Of a stretch of DNA of 64,000 nucleotides, positions 1-10,740 are shown piece by piece. Within the stretch, counting starts at the first letter, position 1, and each line of letters starts with the position of its first letter. Source of the stretch: Gymnogyps californianus (Eukaryota; Chordata; Aves; Accipitriformes; Cathartidae); assembly GCF_018139145.2 (NCBI RefSeq), contig NC_059482.1:22033332-22097331 (forward strand), written 5' to 3'. Position numbers and translations under genes: made by a program. The notes beneath the pieces were generated by a model. It did no database searches and had not been told where the DNA came from. It saw only the letters and a list, made by a program, of their open reading frames with translations.

Positions 1-3000
1 ACAGAAATATAACTGATGCGGTGATCTCACCCCACTGTTTTGGAGCACGGTAACAGCAATGTATCACGGAGACAGGGAGAGGGACAGACTTGACAGGGCA
101 GGGGACCTAGGAAGGTGGTCCTCAGGGCATCAAAAACCTTCCAGGAGCTCCTCATGGCAGGGCAGCACTGTTAGCCCCAGTTTCTCCAAGAAGGTCCCAA
201 CATACAAAAGGAATAAGGGCTGAATCTTCAAGGCCTGAATGCCCCCAAGTGTTCAGGAGAGATGTGGGAGTATTCACACTGTATAAACTTTATACATCTA
301 ACTTGGATCACCTACAGAGAGCCTCAGGCTACAAAGCCTACATCCCCTTGAACACAGAAGCTGAACATCCCAGGTTCTCCACCAACCCGGGACACCTGAG
401 TTTTGTGTTAAAGGCAGGCAATGAGGATACCCCTCCTCCCCAGAGTAACTTTAAAACCTTTGATAGTCCTCACACCACACCAGTGGTGTACTTGCCCCAG
501 GAGTGCACGGCTACATGCTATCTCATAGTCCAGAGAGCAGCCTCTGCACGTGCCCTGGGCTCTCTGCAGACACTGAGCTTGATACCAAGAGCTGCCCCAT
601 GCAGCAATCCCTTCCAGTCTTTGCAGCTTTGAATTAACCTGGTTTAGGAGTTGGGACGACAACGCCCACACTTAAACTGTTCCCAGGGGACAATTCCTCT
701 CACCACAAAACTGCCTTGTGCAATCAAGTCTGCTTCAATATCCTTTCTCTCTCCACCCTGGGACCTGTCCCGATGAAACTCTTGTCCTCAGCAGTCCCTA
801 CATATCTAATAGGCACCAGGCAGCTGGACCCCAGCAGAGCCAGCAGCAATACCCTGCCTCCCACTGGGTGCCAGGGCTTGCGCCCAGCAGGACATCTCAG
901 ATCAGCTCCTGGACAGAAAACCACGCCTACCTTCATCTTTGCAGAAGATATTTGGAAACCAGCTTGCAAATGAAGGCAAGGCCCTGTCAGAGAGCTGGCT
1001 GCCCCAGCCGGGTCTCACTGTCCAAGGCTCCCTCTGCCTACAGGCAAGGGGGCACAGAAGGCAGGAGAACAATATCAGGGCTTTGCAATCTGCTCCGTCT
1101 GCCTGCTGGTCTCCACAAGGGATATGAGACATTGCTCGTGACACAGAAAGCCCTAGTTGTCCTGGCCTCCTCCCATTCCTGCATCACCGTTGCTGTCGGA
1201 AGGGGAACCGGAGCTGAGTCAGTGCCTGCATGGCATTTGTCTGACACTAGAATTTGATCCTGGCCCAAGAGAACCCAAACTGAACATCCACACGGTGAAC
1301 TTCCACTGCACCGAAAAAAAATACAGCTTCAGCAAGAACCTGGGAGAACAGTGCAAGTGTACGTCTCCAAACAGCGAGGGAGTGGAAATGAGTCCCTGCA
1401 GGTGTTATTCAGAGTGGCTGAGTCCCTGGTGGGATGATTTGCTCAATACCGCCGAGACCACAGTGATTACTGCAATGCTGCTGGGATCTCTCTGTACACT
1501 GTATAATTAACCAGTGCGGGAGAGAGCCGAGAGCTTTGAGCCGATGTCATTTCTTCTTTTACAACCTAAACAGATGAGGGTGCAGCACACAAAGCCCCCT
1601 TGGCAGGGACGATGTCTTGCCATGCTCCAGGAAGCCGTTCAGTGATGCACCAAGACCCTGACAAGGGACATATCTCCATACATCCGAGGTGCTGCTGGAT
1701 CCCAAGGCACGGTCAGATGAGATTCCTCTACGGCACCAGAGGAAACAAGCCTACGGACTAGCAATAAAACCCATCCTTTTATATGCATCAGCACAGCTCT
1801 CTGGAACAATCCTAATGCAGCATTATTACTGGAGCCTTGCACTCATATCCTCACTCCCAAGAAAACCTGCACCAGCAGTTAATAGACTCAAGTCTCTTGA
1901 GCTCCTGATATGAAATCACCATTCGGCAGGATTCAATGTATTTGGATGGAAACTTTTGGCAGTACATCCACAGATAGCTTCCCTGTATCGTCAGTGAAGC
2001 TATAAGCCAGACCGCTTGACTCCAAAGGTGGAGGGCAAGAAGAAATAGTCAGTTACACTTTATTCTACTACTCCGTGGGTAAAACAAATTCTTTAAAGAC
2101 ATAACTATTCTGGGAAACTTTTGTCATTTCTCCCTTCATTACTGCTGTATGTCAGACTATAAAACTAGAAAATATTGTGAATTATTTCTCTGGGGAAATT
2201 AAAATAGGCTGTTGAAGAGGTTCCTCACATTCCGGCAACCCCACAGGGAAAAAAGAACTGCTGGTTAAAAGCATATGCTTCATTACCAACCCTCGCAGGC
2301 TACTGCTACATGCGTACAAGCCTCGGGACACCTCAGGAGCCAGCGGTCTGGCTGGGCTAGCATGTTCTCTATAGGATGGCAGTCGAGTCAGAGCATGGAA
2401 AACTACTGTGGATGCTAACCAGGACAGAAACAAAACTATGCAGTGCTGTGAACATGATATTGCAACACTTGTGGCTTAATGTCAGCCTCAGACAGGCTGC
2501 AACTGGCAGGTGGCATAAAAAACAGTCTGTGGATGTATGATGATACAGCACAAAAACTCCAGCTGTTGTACCCTGGCTTTGCTACAGCACAAAGCAACAT
2601 GATACAGGAGGGGATGGCACACCATGACTCACAGCTACAGAAGTGATCTCTATGCAAGAGCCCAACTGTAAAAACATGTGGATCCTATTTCCCCTCCCTC
2701 CGCCCCCAAATAACGAGAATCTGCTAGATCTCCACCAGCCTGAATAAGAAAAAGCTGGTCTTGAAAAGTTGGGCACCATCAACTGTTGGCCAAATCGCCT
2801 ACTTTGTTTTGCAGAGGGGGAAGGTGATCCATGGAAAGGAAATCACTGCTCAAAGCAGACAAAAAACCAAAGACAGAGCTGGCAACAGACATACCGAAAT
2901 GACACCCAAAGCGTATCCTGTTAGTTCAGGGCACTTAGGAGAAAAGCAGTGCCAAAGCTAACATCTGCCTCTTTCCATAAATAACTGAACCCACAGCGAG

Positions 3001-5460
3001 CTGTGGGATGGACCACAGCTCCCACTGGAGGTGGTGCCTGCTGCCAAACACTGAAGTGCTCTGCAGTAACCTCTCATTTGGATGGGGACCAGCTTGGTTC
3101 CCCAGCTGAGGTGGAGATTTGCAGGAACAAACCACGCTGTTACCTCCTGGCCCAATCTCTGGATCAACAACAGTAGCAGTTTCGTAACCTGGACATCTTG
3201 AAGACCACCTCCATCGGCTCAGAGTTGACACGACACTGAGGAGTCACTACCAGGCAATGACAGGACAGTGATGACTTGGTCAAGGTCAGTGCAACGGTAA
3301 CAAATCCTCGTCCTCCCTTTCCTCTGGTTTCCATTTCCAAGGAGTCAGCTCCCACGTGTCTGCAATGTGACTTACAGCTAAGCTGTGGTGGGGAGGATGC
3401 AGCAAAAAGCAAGGACTTTGTCCTTTGGTAGCCACCTGGGCTTCTATCACAGCTGCTTCTGCTGACATATCAAGTGTATTTGCAAAAATAAATCAAATTT
3501 GAGATGTGCTCGGAAAGTCAGAGTTGCATAACAGCTTGTTTCCCACAGGCTTGGACGGCTGCTCAAAACGTTCATGGTCACATGGTAGTTCCAAAATCAC
3601 TGCCTCCTCTTTTTAGTTATTTTCATCAGCGAGTTAACCCTATACAGACTGAAGCGACCTGCTGCAGCTTCTACAGATAGCAACACCTGAAAATACTGGC
3701 AGCTAACGGTCCACTTACACAGCAAAGCTTCTGCACAAACCCTGCGAAGCCACCCTGCCCAGAAAGCATTTCCAAGGCTACTGTCCCTCCACCAGCCTCC
3801 TAACATCTGGAAGCAATTATTTCCTCCAGTCAACTTGTTACAAGGGTTTGATTATTTCTATAGGGTGCTCCCAGACATCACAGGTGATAGATGGGAAGAA
3901 AAGAGCAGCACTTTTGGCCAGAAGATCTGAGGCAGCAAGGTCCCAGCTTCGGGGGGCCTCCCCAGCAGCTTTACATGGCAGTGCAAGAAGCATGTCTGTC
4001 CAAGCTAAAAGTTACAGGGTCATCACCAGAGAGAAGGTTGTGGAAGTCAGTGGCAGTGGATTTTTAGATTCTACATTTGATAAAGAGGAGAAAACACTTA
4101 ATATCATTAGATGTAAAGACACCCATATGCCAAGGAGGCAGACATGAGCAAAACTCTGAACGTGAAACTCACCGTTCCATAAATAATGGAATTAATGGAA
4201 ATCAAAAGATTGATAATGCTAGACAAGACAGAAAGGGAGAGACTCATGTAGCAGCCCACTTATATTTATTCCTAGAGCAAACTGTGTAACATTAATATAG
4301 CCATTTAGGAAAGGTTTCCACTCAAGACTTGAGGCCAGGCTACACTTTGTGTCTGTACATCATTACACGGATTTCCAGGACTCAGTACTGTGCGCAGCCA
4401 GACTTCTGGACCTCACCTGAATGCACTTCAGGAGCTCAGGAGCAGGTTAAGCTAGTTGTGGAGACATAGTCCAACTGTAATGGAGCAGGAGCCCTGGGAC
4501 AGACTCCAAAACCAGCTCTGACACACCGCAGGATGCTCTTAATGCTCAGCTGATCAGCTCCCACTCTACAATATTCCTACAGCTCTGACTCAATCTCTTG
4601 GTCACATCATGCTGCTGTCAGGTCCAGTGGTGTGAAACTGCAGTTGTCCTGACATTGGTGGCTCTCAGCCTTATATGGGCTATAGGAGTAACCAAGAAGA
4701 GAACGTGATCCCCTTTCTTGAAAAAAAAATTAGTTTCATCTATTTTAAAAGAAAGAAGACATTGGGATTATTCTAGGGTTTACTCCAAAATGAGAGGGGA
4801 TTTTGCACTGCTCAGACAGCAGGCATTCTTCATCTCAGACCATGCAAACACTCAGAACCAGGGCTCTGGTTGATTGAAGGACATGGGGTTTTGCTTGCAT
4901 AAACAGAAATGCAAAAAGTTTTCTGTACCTATGTGCAATAGAACTCAAAAAGTCTGTTCAAACCTGCCAGCCTTGTGTTCAGGCTCACTGACGACACTGG
5001 AAGGGAGATTCAGACATGGTATAAGTCCAGGTTATATGATAGGATTGGTATTTCCATGATTAAACTTGGGCTGAATTTGGCCTCCTTTCCACCAAGGACC
5101 ATTTCATTCTTCAGGTCAACATGTGACCTGACAGTGCTCTAATATCCTTTGTCAATCCTCATACACTATGTGTGAGGTGTGCCCTCACATATAATAATCA
5201 ATATCTTTGAACACTGGACACTTAAGTGCCCTTAATTTATAGCCCTTGCAGCAGAGCTCAGCTTTAGGCAGGCTCTCGCTGTCTGTCGGGAGCCCACAGT
5301 TCAGATATGCTCTTTGCAACAAGCTCTCCCAGCCTCACTAGAAACCTGACGCTTTCTCTCTCCGCACATCAAGCCAGTTGATGCGAGGATCTGTCAAGTG
5401 ACCTCACTCGGGGAGGAGGAGGAGGAGGAAGAGGAAGGGAGGTTCTCAGCTACCACTTAC
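1..5460 (-). other. HYDIN: HYDIN intron 3' of coding exon 8 (incomplete)
   Basis: This stretch follows the donor of the last recognised exon and runs off the window. I looked on the minus strand for a continuation of the third ASH domain with flanking splice sites and found none, so the next exon probably lies outside the window. The open frames present are short, low in complexity and match no family I know. Apart from the GGA tract at 5410-5440, no feature stands out. Confidence 0.7.
5410..5440. repeat. (GGA)n purine tract, (TCC)n on the gene strand
   Basis: About 31 bases of imperfect GGA/GAA repeat on the plus strand. On the HYDIN transcript strand this is a TCC/TTCC pyrimidine tract beginning about 20 bases inside the intron, just after the donor of coding exon 8. 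Such tracts are length-variable and can bind polypyrimidine-tract proteins. Any splicing effect is inference. Confidence 0.85.
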
Positions 5461-5644
5461 CACCGGCTCAATGGTGAAAATATCATCAGAGAAAAGCATG
5501 GAGTCTCCTTGCACCTTTGCCCTCTGGTTCTGGAAGGTGCGGGAAAGAAGGGAAAGGCGTTCTCTGAGAGTGGGGTCCACCGTGCACTCCTTGAGAAAAT
5601 AATCCGTCTCGTCCTCCTCCTGCCTCTGCAGCCTGTGACACAGC
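5461..5644 (-). CDS. HYDIN: HYDIN coding exon 8 (residues ~343-404)
   Basis: This 184-base exon carries the charged insertion and the following strand of the third ASH domain of the central-pair protein HYDIN. The acceptor is CTGCAG|GCTG and the donor GTG|GTAAGT. Its first base completes the arginine codon split with the previous exon, and it ends in phase 0. The peptide runs from LCHRLQRQEEDETDYF through a basic/acidic helical stretch (RERLSLLSRTFQNQRAKVQ) to FTIEPV, which looks like a beta strand re-entering the ASH fold. Residues 343-388 are predicted helical from composition: many E, D, R, Q and L and no proline after residue 367. HYDIN acts in the C2 projection of the 9+2 central pair of motile cilia. 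This is the last exon I can identify; the ASH domain must be finished by an exon beyond the window. Confidence 0.93.
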
Positions 5645-8346
5645 CTGCAGCCATGGGGAGAGACAAACCAAGCAGATAATTTAATAAGCAACATATTTGC
5701 ACAGACTGTCGTGTAAATGCAGGGGCAGCAAAGCACTCGGGGAGGAACAGCAGCAGCAGCTCAGCAGGGGGCTGACCCCGAGCCACGGGGTCCCAAACGG
5801 ACTAGGTTATCACTTGTTCGCCAGCATGGCCGGTAGTTTTGCTCCACACTTACGAGCTAAGAAGAGGTTTTTGAAAGCTAGCAGCCCTCAAGAGAGTCTC
5901 CTGGCTCAAAGCCACTGCCACAACTGATGGAGAATCCACCAACCACCTCAATTGGCTCTTCCTACCGTAGAGCTGCTTGGGAGAGGCAGATAAAGATCAA
6001 GGAGCACCCACTGCAGTTCCTCACTGGGAAGGGGAGAAGCAGCTGGGTTTCAGCTACATCACTAGCATCACTCTTTTTTTTTCCTCCCCTTTGGACCTGC
6101 AGGGACAAGCAAACTATATCTGCTCTCTGTTCCCTAGACTGCCTTCCACCAGAGGATCCCAGAGCACTTTAAAAGCAAACTAATGAATTCAGGCATCGCA
6201 TCACTTCGGTGAAATTAATGGTTTTATATGCATGAAAACAGAGGCCCTGAGAGGGGAAGGGACTTTGCCTAGCATCACCCAATAAAGAAGTCAGGACCGG
6301 CATCTCTGAATCCAAGCCCTTACGTCTAGCCTTGAACCACCTTATCTTTTTCCTCTCTTTGGCCTTCTCTGCAGAGCTTTGATGCAGTTAATCTCTCTCT
6401 TACTTGGTAGTTGTAGCAGAAATCATTCTAGTGTTTAAAGATCACAACCAAGAGACGAGAAGGGAGCACTGCTACAGAGCAGTTGCTTCCTAGCTGGCAT
6501 ATTGCTGTCCCTCCTTCACGCTCCAGTCCCCTGGCCACGAAGAACCAGCAAGTCACAACTCTGGGGAGACGAGTGGAAGGCTCCATATGTAGCAAATCGA
6601 GACAACGTAGTATAAACACGATAGTGATCGTCACCCAGCTAAATTCAAATACAATTAGAAAGGAAATATAGTCATGGACGTTACTAGCTGCACACAGACA
6701 GAGCCTCGGGCAAATGCCGTCACCAGTGCCAAAAATACTTGCTTTGGCTAGCTCCCCGTGCAGTGCAATGGGAAGTGTTTCTCCATGGCTGATCTACAAT
6801 GCTGTGCATGAGGGGGCTTCCAGCCACTGAGATGAGCAACCCTCAACTCCACCTCCATCAACAGACAATAATTCCACCATTACATCCCAGAGAGTCCTGC
6901 AGGAGGGAGACAGAGCAAACCCCTGGATAGACCTTCTAATGATCCAGGTCTTTTTGGGTCACATCCCAGTGCAGGGTCCTGCACTGCCTCCTCTCATGAA
7001 AAAATCCTCTCTGCTCTGAGATCTCAAAAGCTTCTCTGACAGCAGGACAGCGGCCTTGGAGCTATGACCATCCCTAAGATTGCAAGTAAGGAAGAACAAA
7101 ACGGCCTGGTTAGAGTCTAGGACCCAAACTGGCATGAGATCAAATGCAACTGGAAAAAAAAAATCAGTTTGAAGTTAACTGTGGGGAAACCTGGTTGCTT
7201 CTGAGGGGAAAGAGGATCACTCAGGGTCCAGTCTGAAACAGGCAGGTGGGAAGAGATAGTAAAGGAATGGTCCAGGAAAGTACCAAGAGAAGGTCATGAG
7301 ATTTTCTTTTAACACACTGAGCTTGCATGGAAGTCGCACACTGTGTAATTAAAAATAGAGAACAGTGGAAAACTAGTTTTGGCCTTCAAGGCATTTCTGA
7401 CCTAATTATGTTGAACTTTATTTGCTCAGAAGCCCTTAAAAAATGCTCCAGTTTAAGGCAGTTACCTTATCAGCTATGGGTTCAGACTAACTCCTATATA
7501 CCTACACCCATCCAAGTCTGAAAAGTCACACAAGGATTCCCTAAATCACCCAAGCTTTTAAGAGTAATTTCCAATTCATCCCCCTGCGCTATAAGCATTT
7601 CTCTGCTGCCTGAAATGGGAATGCCAAAGCTTCACCAAAGACACCCTTTGAAGAACCTGCCCCATCTCTCACCACCATGAAGACACAGGTTGCTGAAGCC
7701 CAAATGCACTTCCAAGTCCTGTGCTGCCCTACCTTCCCGCAGAACCCTTCATCTCCAAACTCTCCCCAGCCTCTAAGGAAAGGTTGAAATACCTCGTTGT
7801 GCTGGCAACTGGGACAGTGCAAGGCAATTCAACATCCTACAGCAGGATGGCCTCAACTTTCTGGGCCAATGAAGCACTCTACCCTGCACGTTACTGGAAA
7901 AGGAGCCTGCCATCTTACCAAAGCTGGAGTAGAAGAAACTGCAGTGAATATCAATATAGTTATGCTACCTGCAGCTATGTTAAGTGCTACTACTCAATGC
8001 AGTCCCAGGTAACAAGACACCTTCCTCAGCCTCATGGACCCTCTGTAGCCCAAGGATCTCCACACCTCAGTGGTTTGTGGCTCCCACAAACACAAATTTG
8101 CTCTGAGGAAATCCAGTCATTGCAATCAACCTTTCCTCCCCAAAACATCATCCTCAGCTGGAGTATGGATGGAACTGGAATGGGAAGTGCTGAGCTCCGT
8201 TACCCTGAAGCCCAGGGACCCATACCTTGATGCCGTGGGTGGTTTACTTATCCTAAACCATTCAAAAGCACCAATAGCCCTTGAGGCCATACGATAGTTT
8301 TACCCTTGGGCAGTGTATCTTACTGAAATGAATCTTTCAAACAAAC
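5645..8346 (-). other. HYDIN: HYDIN intron between coding exons 7 and 8
   Basis: A 2.7 kb intron with GT-AG ends. It holds one likely old repeat (about 6235-6348) and otherwise unremarkable unique sequence. Open frames such as the one at 7721-8230 on the plus strand have no recognisable domain. Confidence 0.85.
6235..6348 (+). repeat. Probable ancient MIR-like / amniote SINE relic
   Basis: The segment beginning near 'gaggccctgagaggggaagg' reads like the conserved core of old tRNA-derived amniote repeats: a 'gggactttgcctagcatcaccca' block (a decayed 'gacttgccyaaggtcacac'), then 'gtcaggacc', 'ctctgaatccaagccctta' and 'cttgaaccacctta'. The order of blocks matches, but identity is low. The call is by eye only. 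A RepeatMasker run with an ancestral amniote library would settle it. Confidence 0.4.
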
Positions 8347-8548
8347 CTCAGCTTCTGCTGATCCTCCTCTTCCTGAGTAACAAAAGCCTTCCACTGGAAG
8401 TGGGCTATGATTTCACTCCGATTGTGGATGACCACAGATCTGCGGTTCAACAGCGTGAGGTAAGTCTTCTCAACTGTCAAGGAGTTCCTGTCTAGCCTGA
8501 TGTTGACATCTACAGCTGCTCCATAAAGGCTTGTGTGAATATCTTCAC
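8347..8548 (-). CDS. HYDIN: HYDIN coding exon 7 (residues ~276-343)
   Basis: A 202-base exon. The acceptor is TTCCAG|GTGAAG; its first two bases complete a glycine codon (G|GT) from exon 6, giving DTG-EDIHTSLYGAAVDV. The peptide finishes the second ASH domain (VDVNIRL) and starts the third (NSLTVEKTYLTLLN, VVIHNRSEIIAHFQWKAF). It then enters the acidic stretch TQEEEDQQKL. The donor CTGAG|GTTTGT is weak (T at +3 and +4), but the split AG|G arginine codon joins exon 8 in frame, and the joined residues agree with the HYDIN family pattern. No coding-frame defect is visible. The ORF calls of the opposite strand over this exon are shadows. Confidence 0.93.
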
Positions 8549-10369
8549 CTGGAACAAAGCAAAGGGGAGTCTTTGCTCATCTCACTTGCTGATAGAAGTA
8601 CAAGGAAGAGAGCCAACCACAAGTAACAGAAGAAAGTGTTACAGCTTTTAGCTGTATTAGCAGTTCCACGGATCAGTACATTTATCACATCCTGACAGCT
8701 GCGTGTGTACAGCACGAGGATGTCCTGGACACCACCTTAAGCACCTTATTTCTGGGTGTGTTTGTAGAGGTTTATCCCCAAGGTGACAGTATTTACAGTG
8801 AGATTTTTCCAGACATGCCCAGGTAGCCTTGGGGTTGCCGTCCCACTCAGGTCACAGGGAATTCTGCATTGAAGTCATTCGGGTGACTCTGAGGAGTCCC
8901 ACCTCAGTCACAGCTTGCCCAGGGTCTCCTGCAGGCACACCACCAGTGTTGCATCTCTCCTGATCTGTTGTTGCTGACAAGCAAAGATGCTTGGAGGCAT
9001 GCGGGCAGAAAAGGGAGGTTCAGAGGAACAAGTGAAGTGACAGCCCACAGCAGGATGGGACGCAGAAGACAACTTCACTGTGTTGTAGAAGCAGTGCCCT
9101 CACTTGCTGTGGGTTTGTGAAGATATGTCAAACCGAGACTGGTGGGGCACAGCCCACACCAACCTGCCCATTAGAGTCCTGCGAGCCCACTTCTTCAGCC
9201 TGGATCCTGTTGCTTATGCCTGAGTCTGCAAGTCTACAAGGAGTATTCCCAAGCTATTCAACAACCAGAGCAAGGACATCTTTGCTTTCCACCTCAGACC
9301 GAGCTGAAGAGGAGAGAGCCCCTGGCTATGCACATCAACTGATTAATGACTGGAGTCTTGCTGGAGTACCTGCCAGCACTTGACCCTCCAGAACAGACTC
9401 CCACCACAGGCTCCCTCATTTCCAGAGCTTTCTAACCTTCATTCTTCCCAAGTAACTCCTGGGAGTCAACTGAGCACAAACTTCAGTGCCAAGCCCACTC
9501 TTCCTGTTGCAGGTGAGTGTTTCCCAGGTGAGAAGCAAACAGCGAACATCAGACATGCTCTCTAGAAATGGCATTTCTACGGAGCGGTGCTTAAAGCCTC
9601 AGAGCCAGCCCCAGCTGACAAGTGCAGCAACCCGGCCGTATCCTGGAGAGCATCCCTCTGCAAAGGCAGAGCCTTCTCCTCACTGCACAGGTTACAGCAA
9701 GGCAGCCAGTGGATGGACCTGCCTTTAAAAGTCTACCATGCAACAAACACAAGGTGAGAGCTGGATGGACTCCTTAAATCCTAAGCCAGACACAACACAG
9801 CAGAATCGCATTTGTTCTGGGAAAAAGAGAGCCCCCTCTTTTGGAGGGGGGTTGGGGAATGAAGCAAGAGTCGCCCTTAAAATAGTAGATCTCTGCAGTC
9901 ATTCATTCATCTCGACACATGGAGAATTCAGCCTTCATGCCTGCATAACCTCAATTTCTCTGGTCTTAAGGGAGTCTGGAGTGGCAGGGATTTGTGGCCA
10001 GAGATGAGTTACATCGCGAGAAAAACATCAATGTTTCCAATGACTGGACAATCTGCTTTCTATAATGGACAACTTAGCATACAAAAATAACTGAAGTTCA
10101 GAAGAGTTACAGAGGCAGGTATGCTTTATAAGCATTGCCTTTCCCCTCCACTGAACCCTCGGCATACATTGGCAAGCAGAGGAACCAGGACCCAAGAAAT
10201 GGGAGACGTGCACCGTGCTTCGAGCATGCACAGCTCAGGTTCATGGAAACACGAGCTAATGCTCTACAACGATCAAGACAAACTACTACAAAATAAATAC
10301 CATAACAACAATCATCATTTCACTGTCTAAACCCATGGCCGTGTGGGTCTTGAAATATTGGGTATAGTT

Positions 10370-10740
10370 CTGATCTCAAAAACCAAGCTGAAGCATTTGA
10401 AATTAGAGAAGGGCAGAAAGAATGATTAAAAGCTTTTATATGAAGACTGAATAGGATTCCTCAACCTAGAAATCATACGGGAGATATATGGGAGAAGTTT
10501 GTAAAAGCATGAATGGCCTGGGAAATGTGAATAAGGAAAAATCTGTCATGATTTGTCATAAAACAGGAACCCGAGGGCCTGAAATAATGTTATTAGTCAA
10601 AAATTACAAAAAAGTAGTAGTACTTTTTCAGGGAATGTTCCTTCCTTTGGAACATACCGCCATAGGAGGCTGTAGAGGCTGAGAGCAACTGGACAAATTC
10701 TTGGAAGATGAAACCATCAGAAGCTATTAAACTAAGATGA
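10370..10740 (+). mobile_element. Ancient CR1-like LINE relic (3' end of ORF2)
   Basis: On the plus strand the sequence resembles the end of the reverse-transcriptase ORF of old CR1-family LINEs. A block reading GEVCKSMNGLGNVNKEK is followed by GTRGPEI, then by degraded matches to the 'nuclear' region around a LEHTAIGG segment (an eroded 'W..LP..VV'). After it come 'ttcttggaagatgaaaccatcagaagctattaaacta', typical of the 3' tail of these elements. It is highly diverged, so it predates the CR1 at 48-49.6 kb by a long time. The boundaries are approximate. Confidence 0.6.

Noticed and set aside
1..5460. A ninth HYDIN exon completing the third ASH domain
   Set aside because: I read the minus strand for an in-frame phase-0 exon continuing after FTIEPV, with an acceptor and ASH pattern, and found none. 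It probably lies outside the window.
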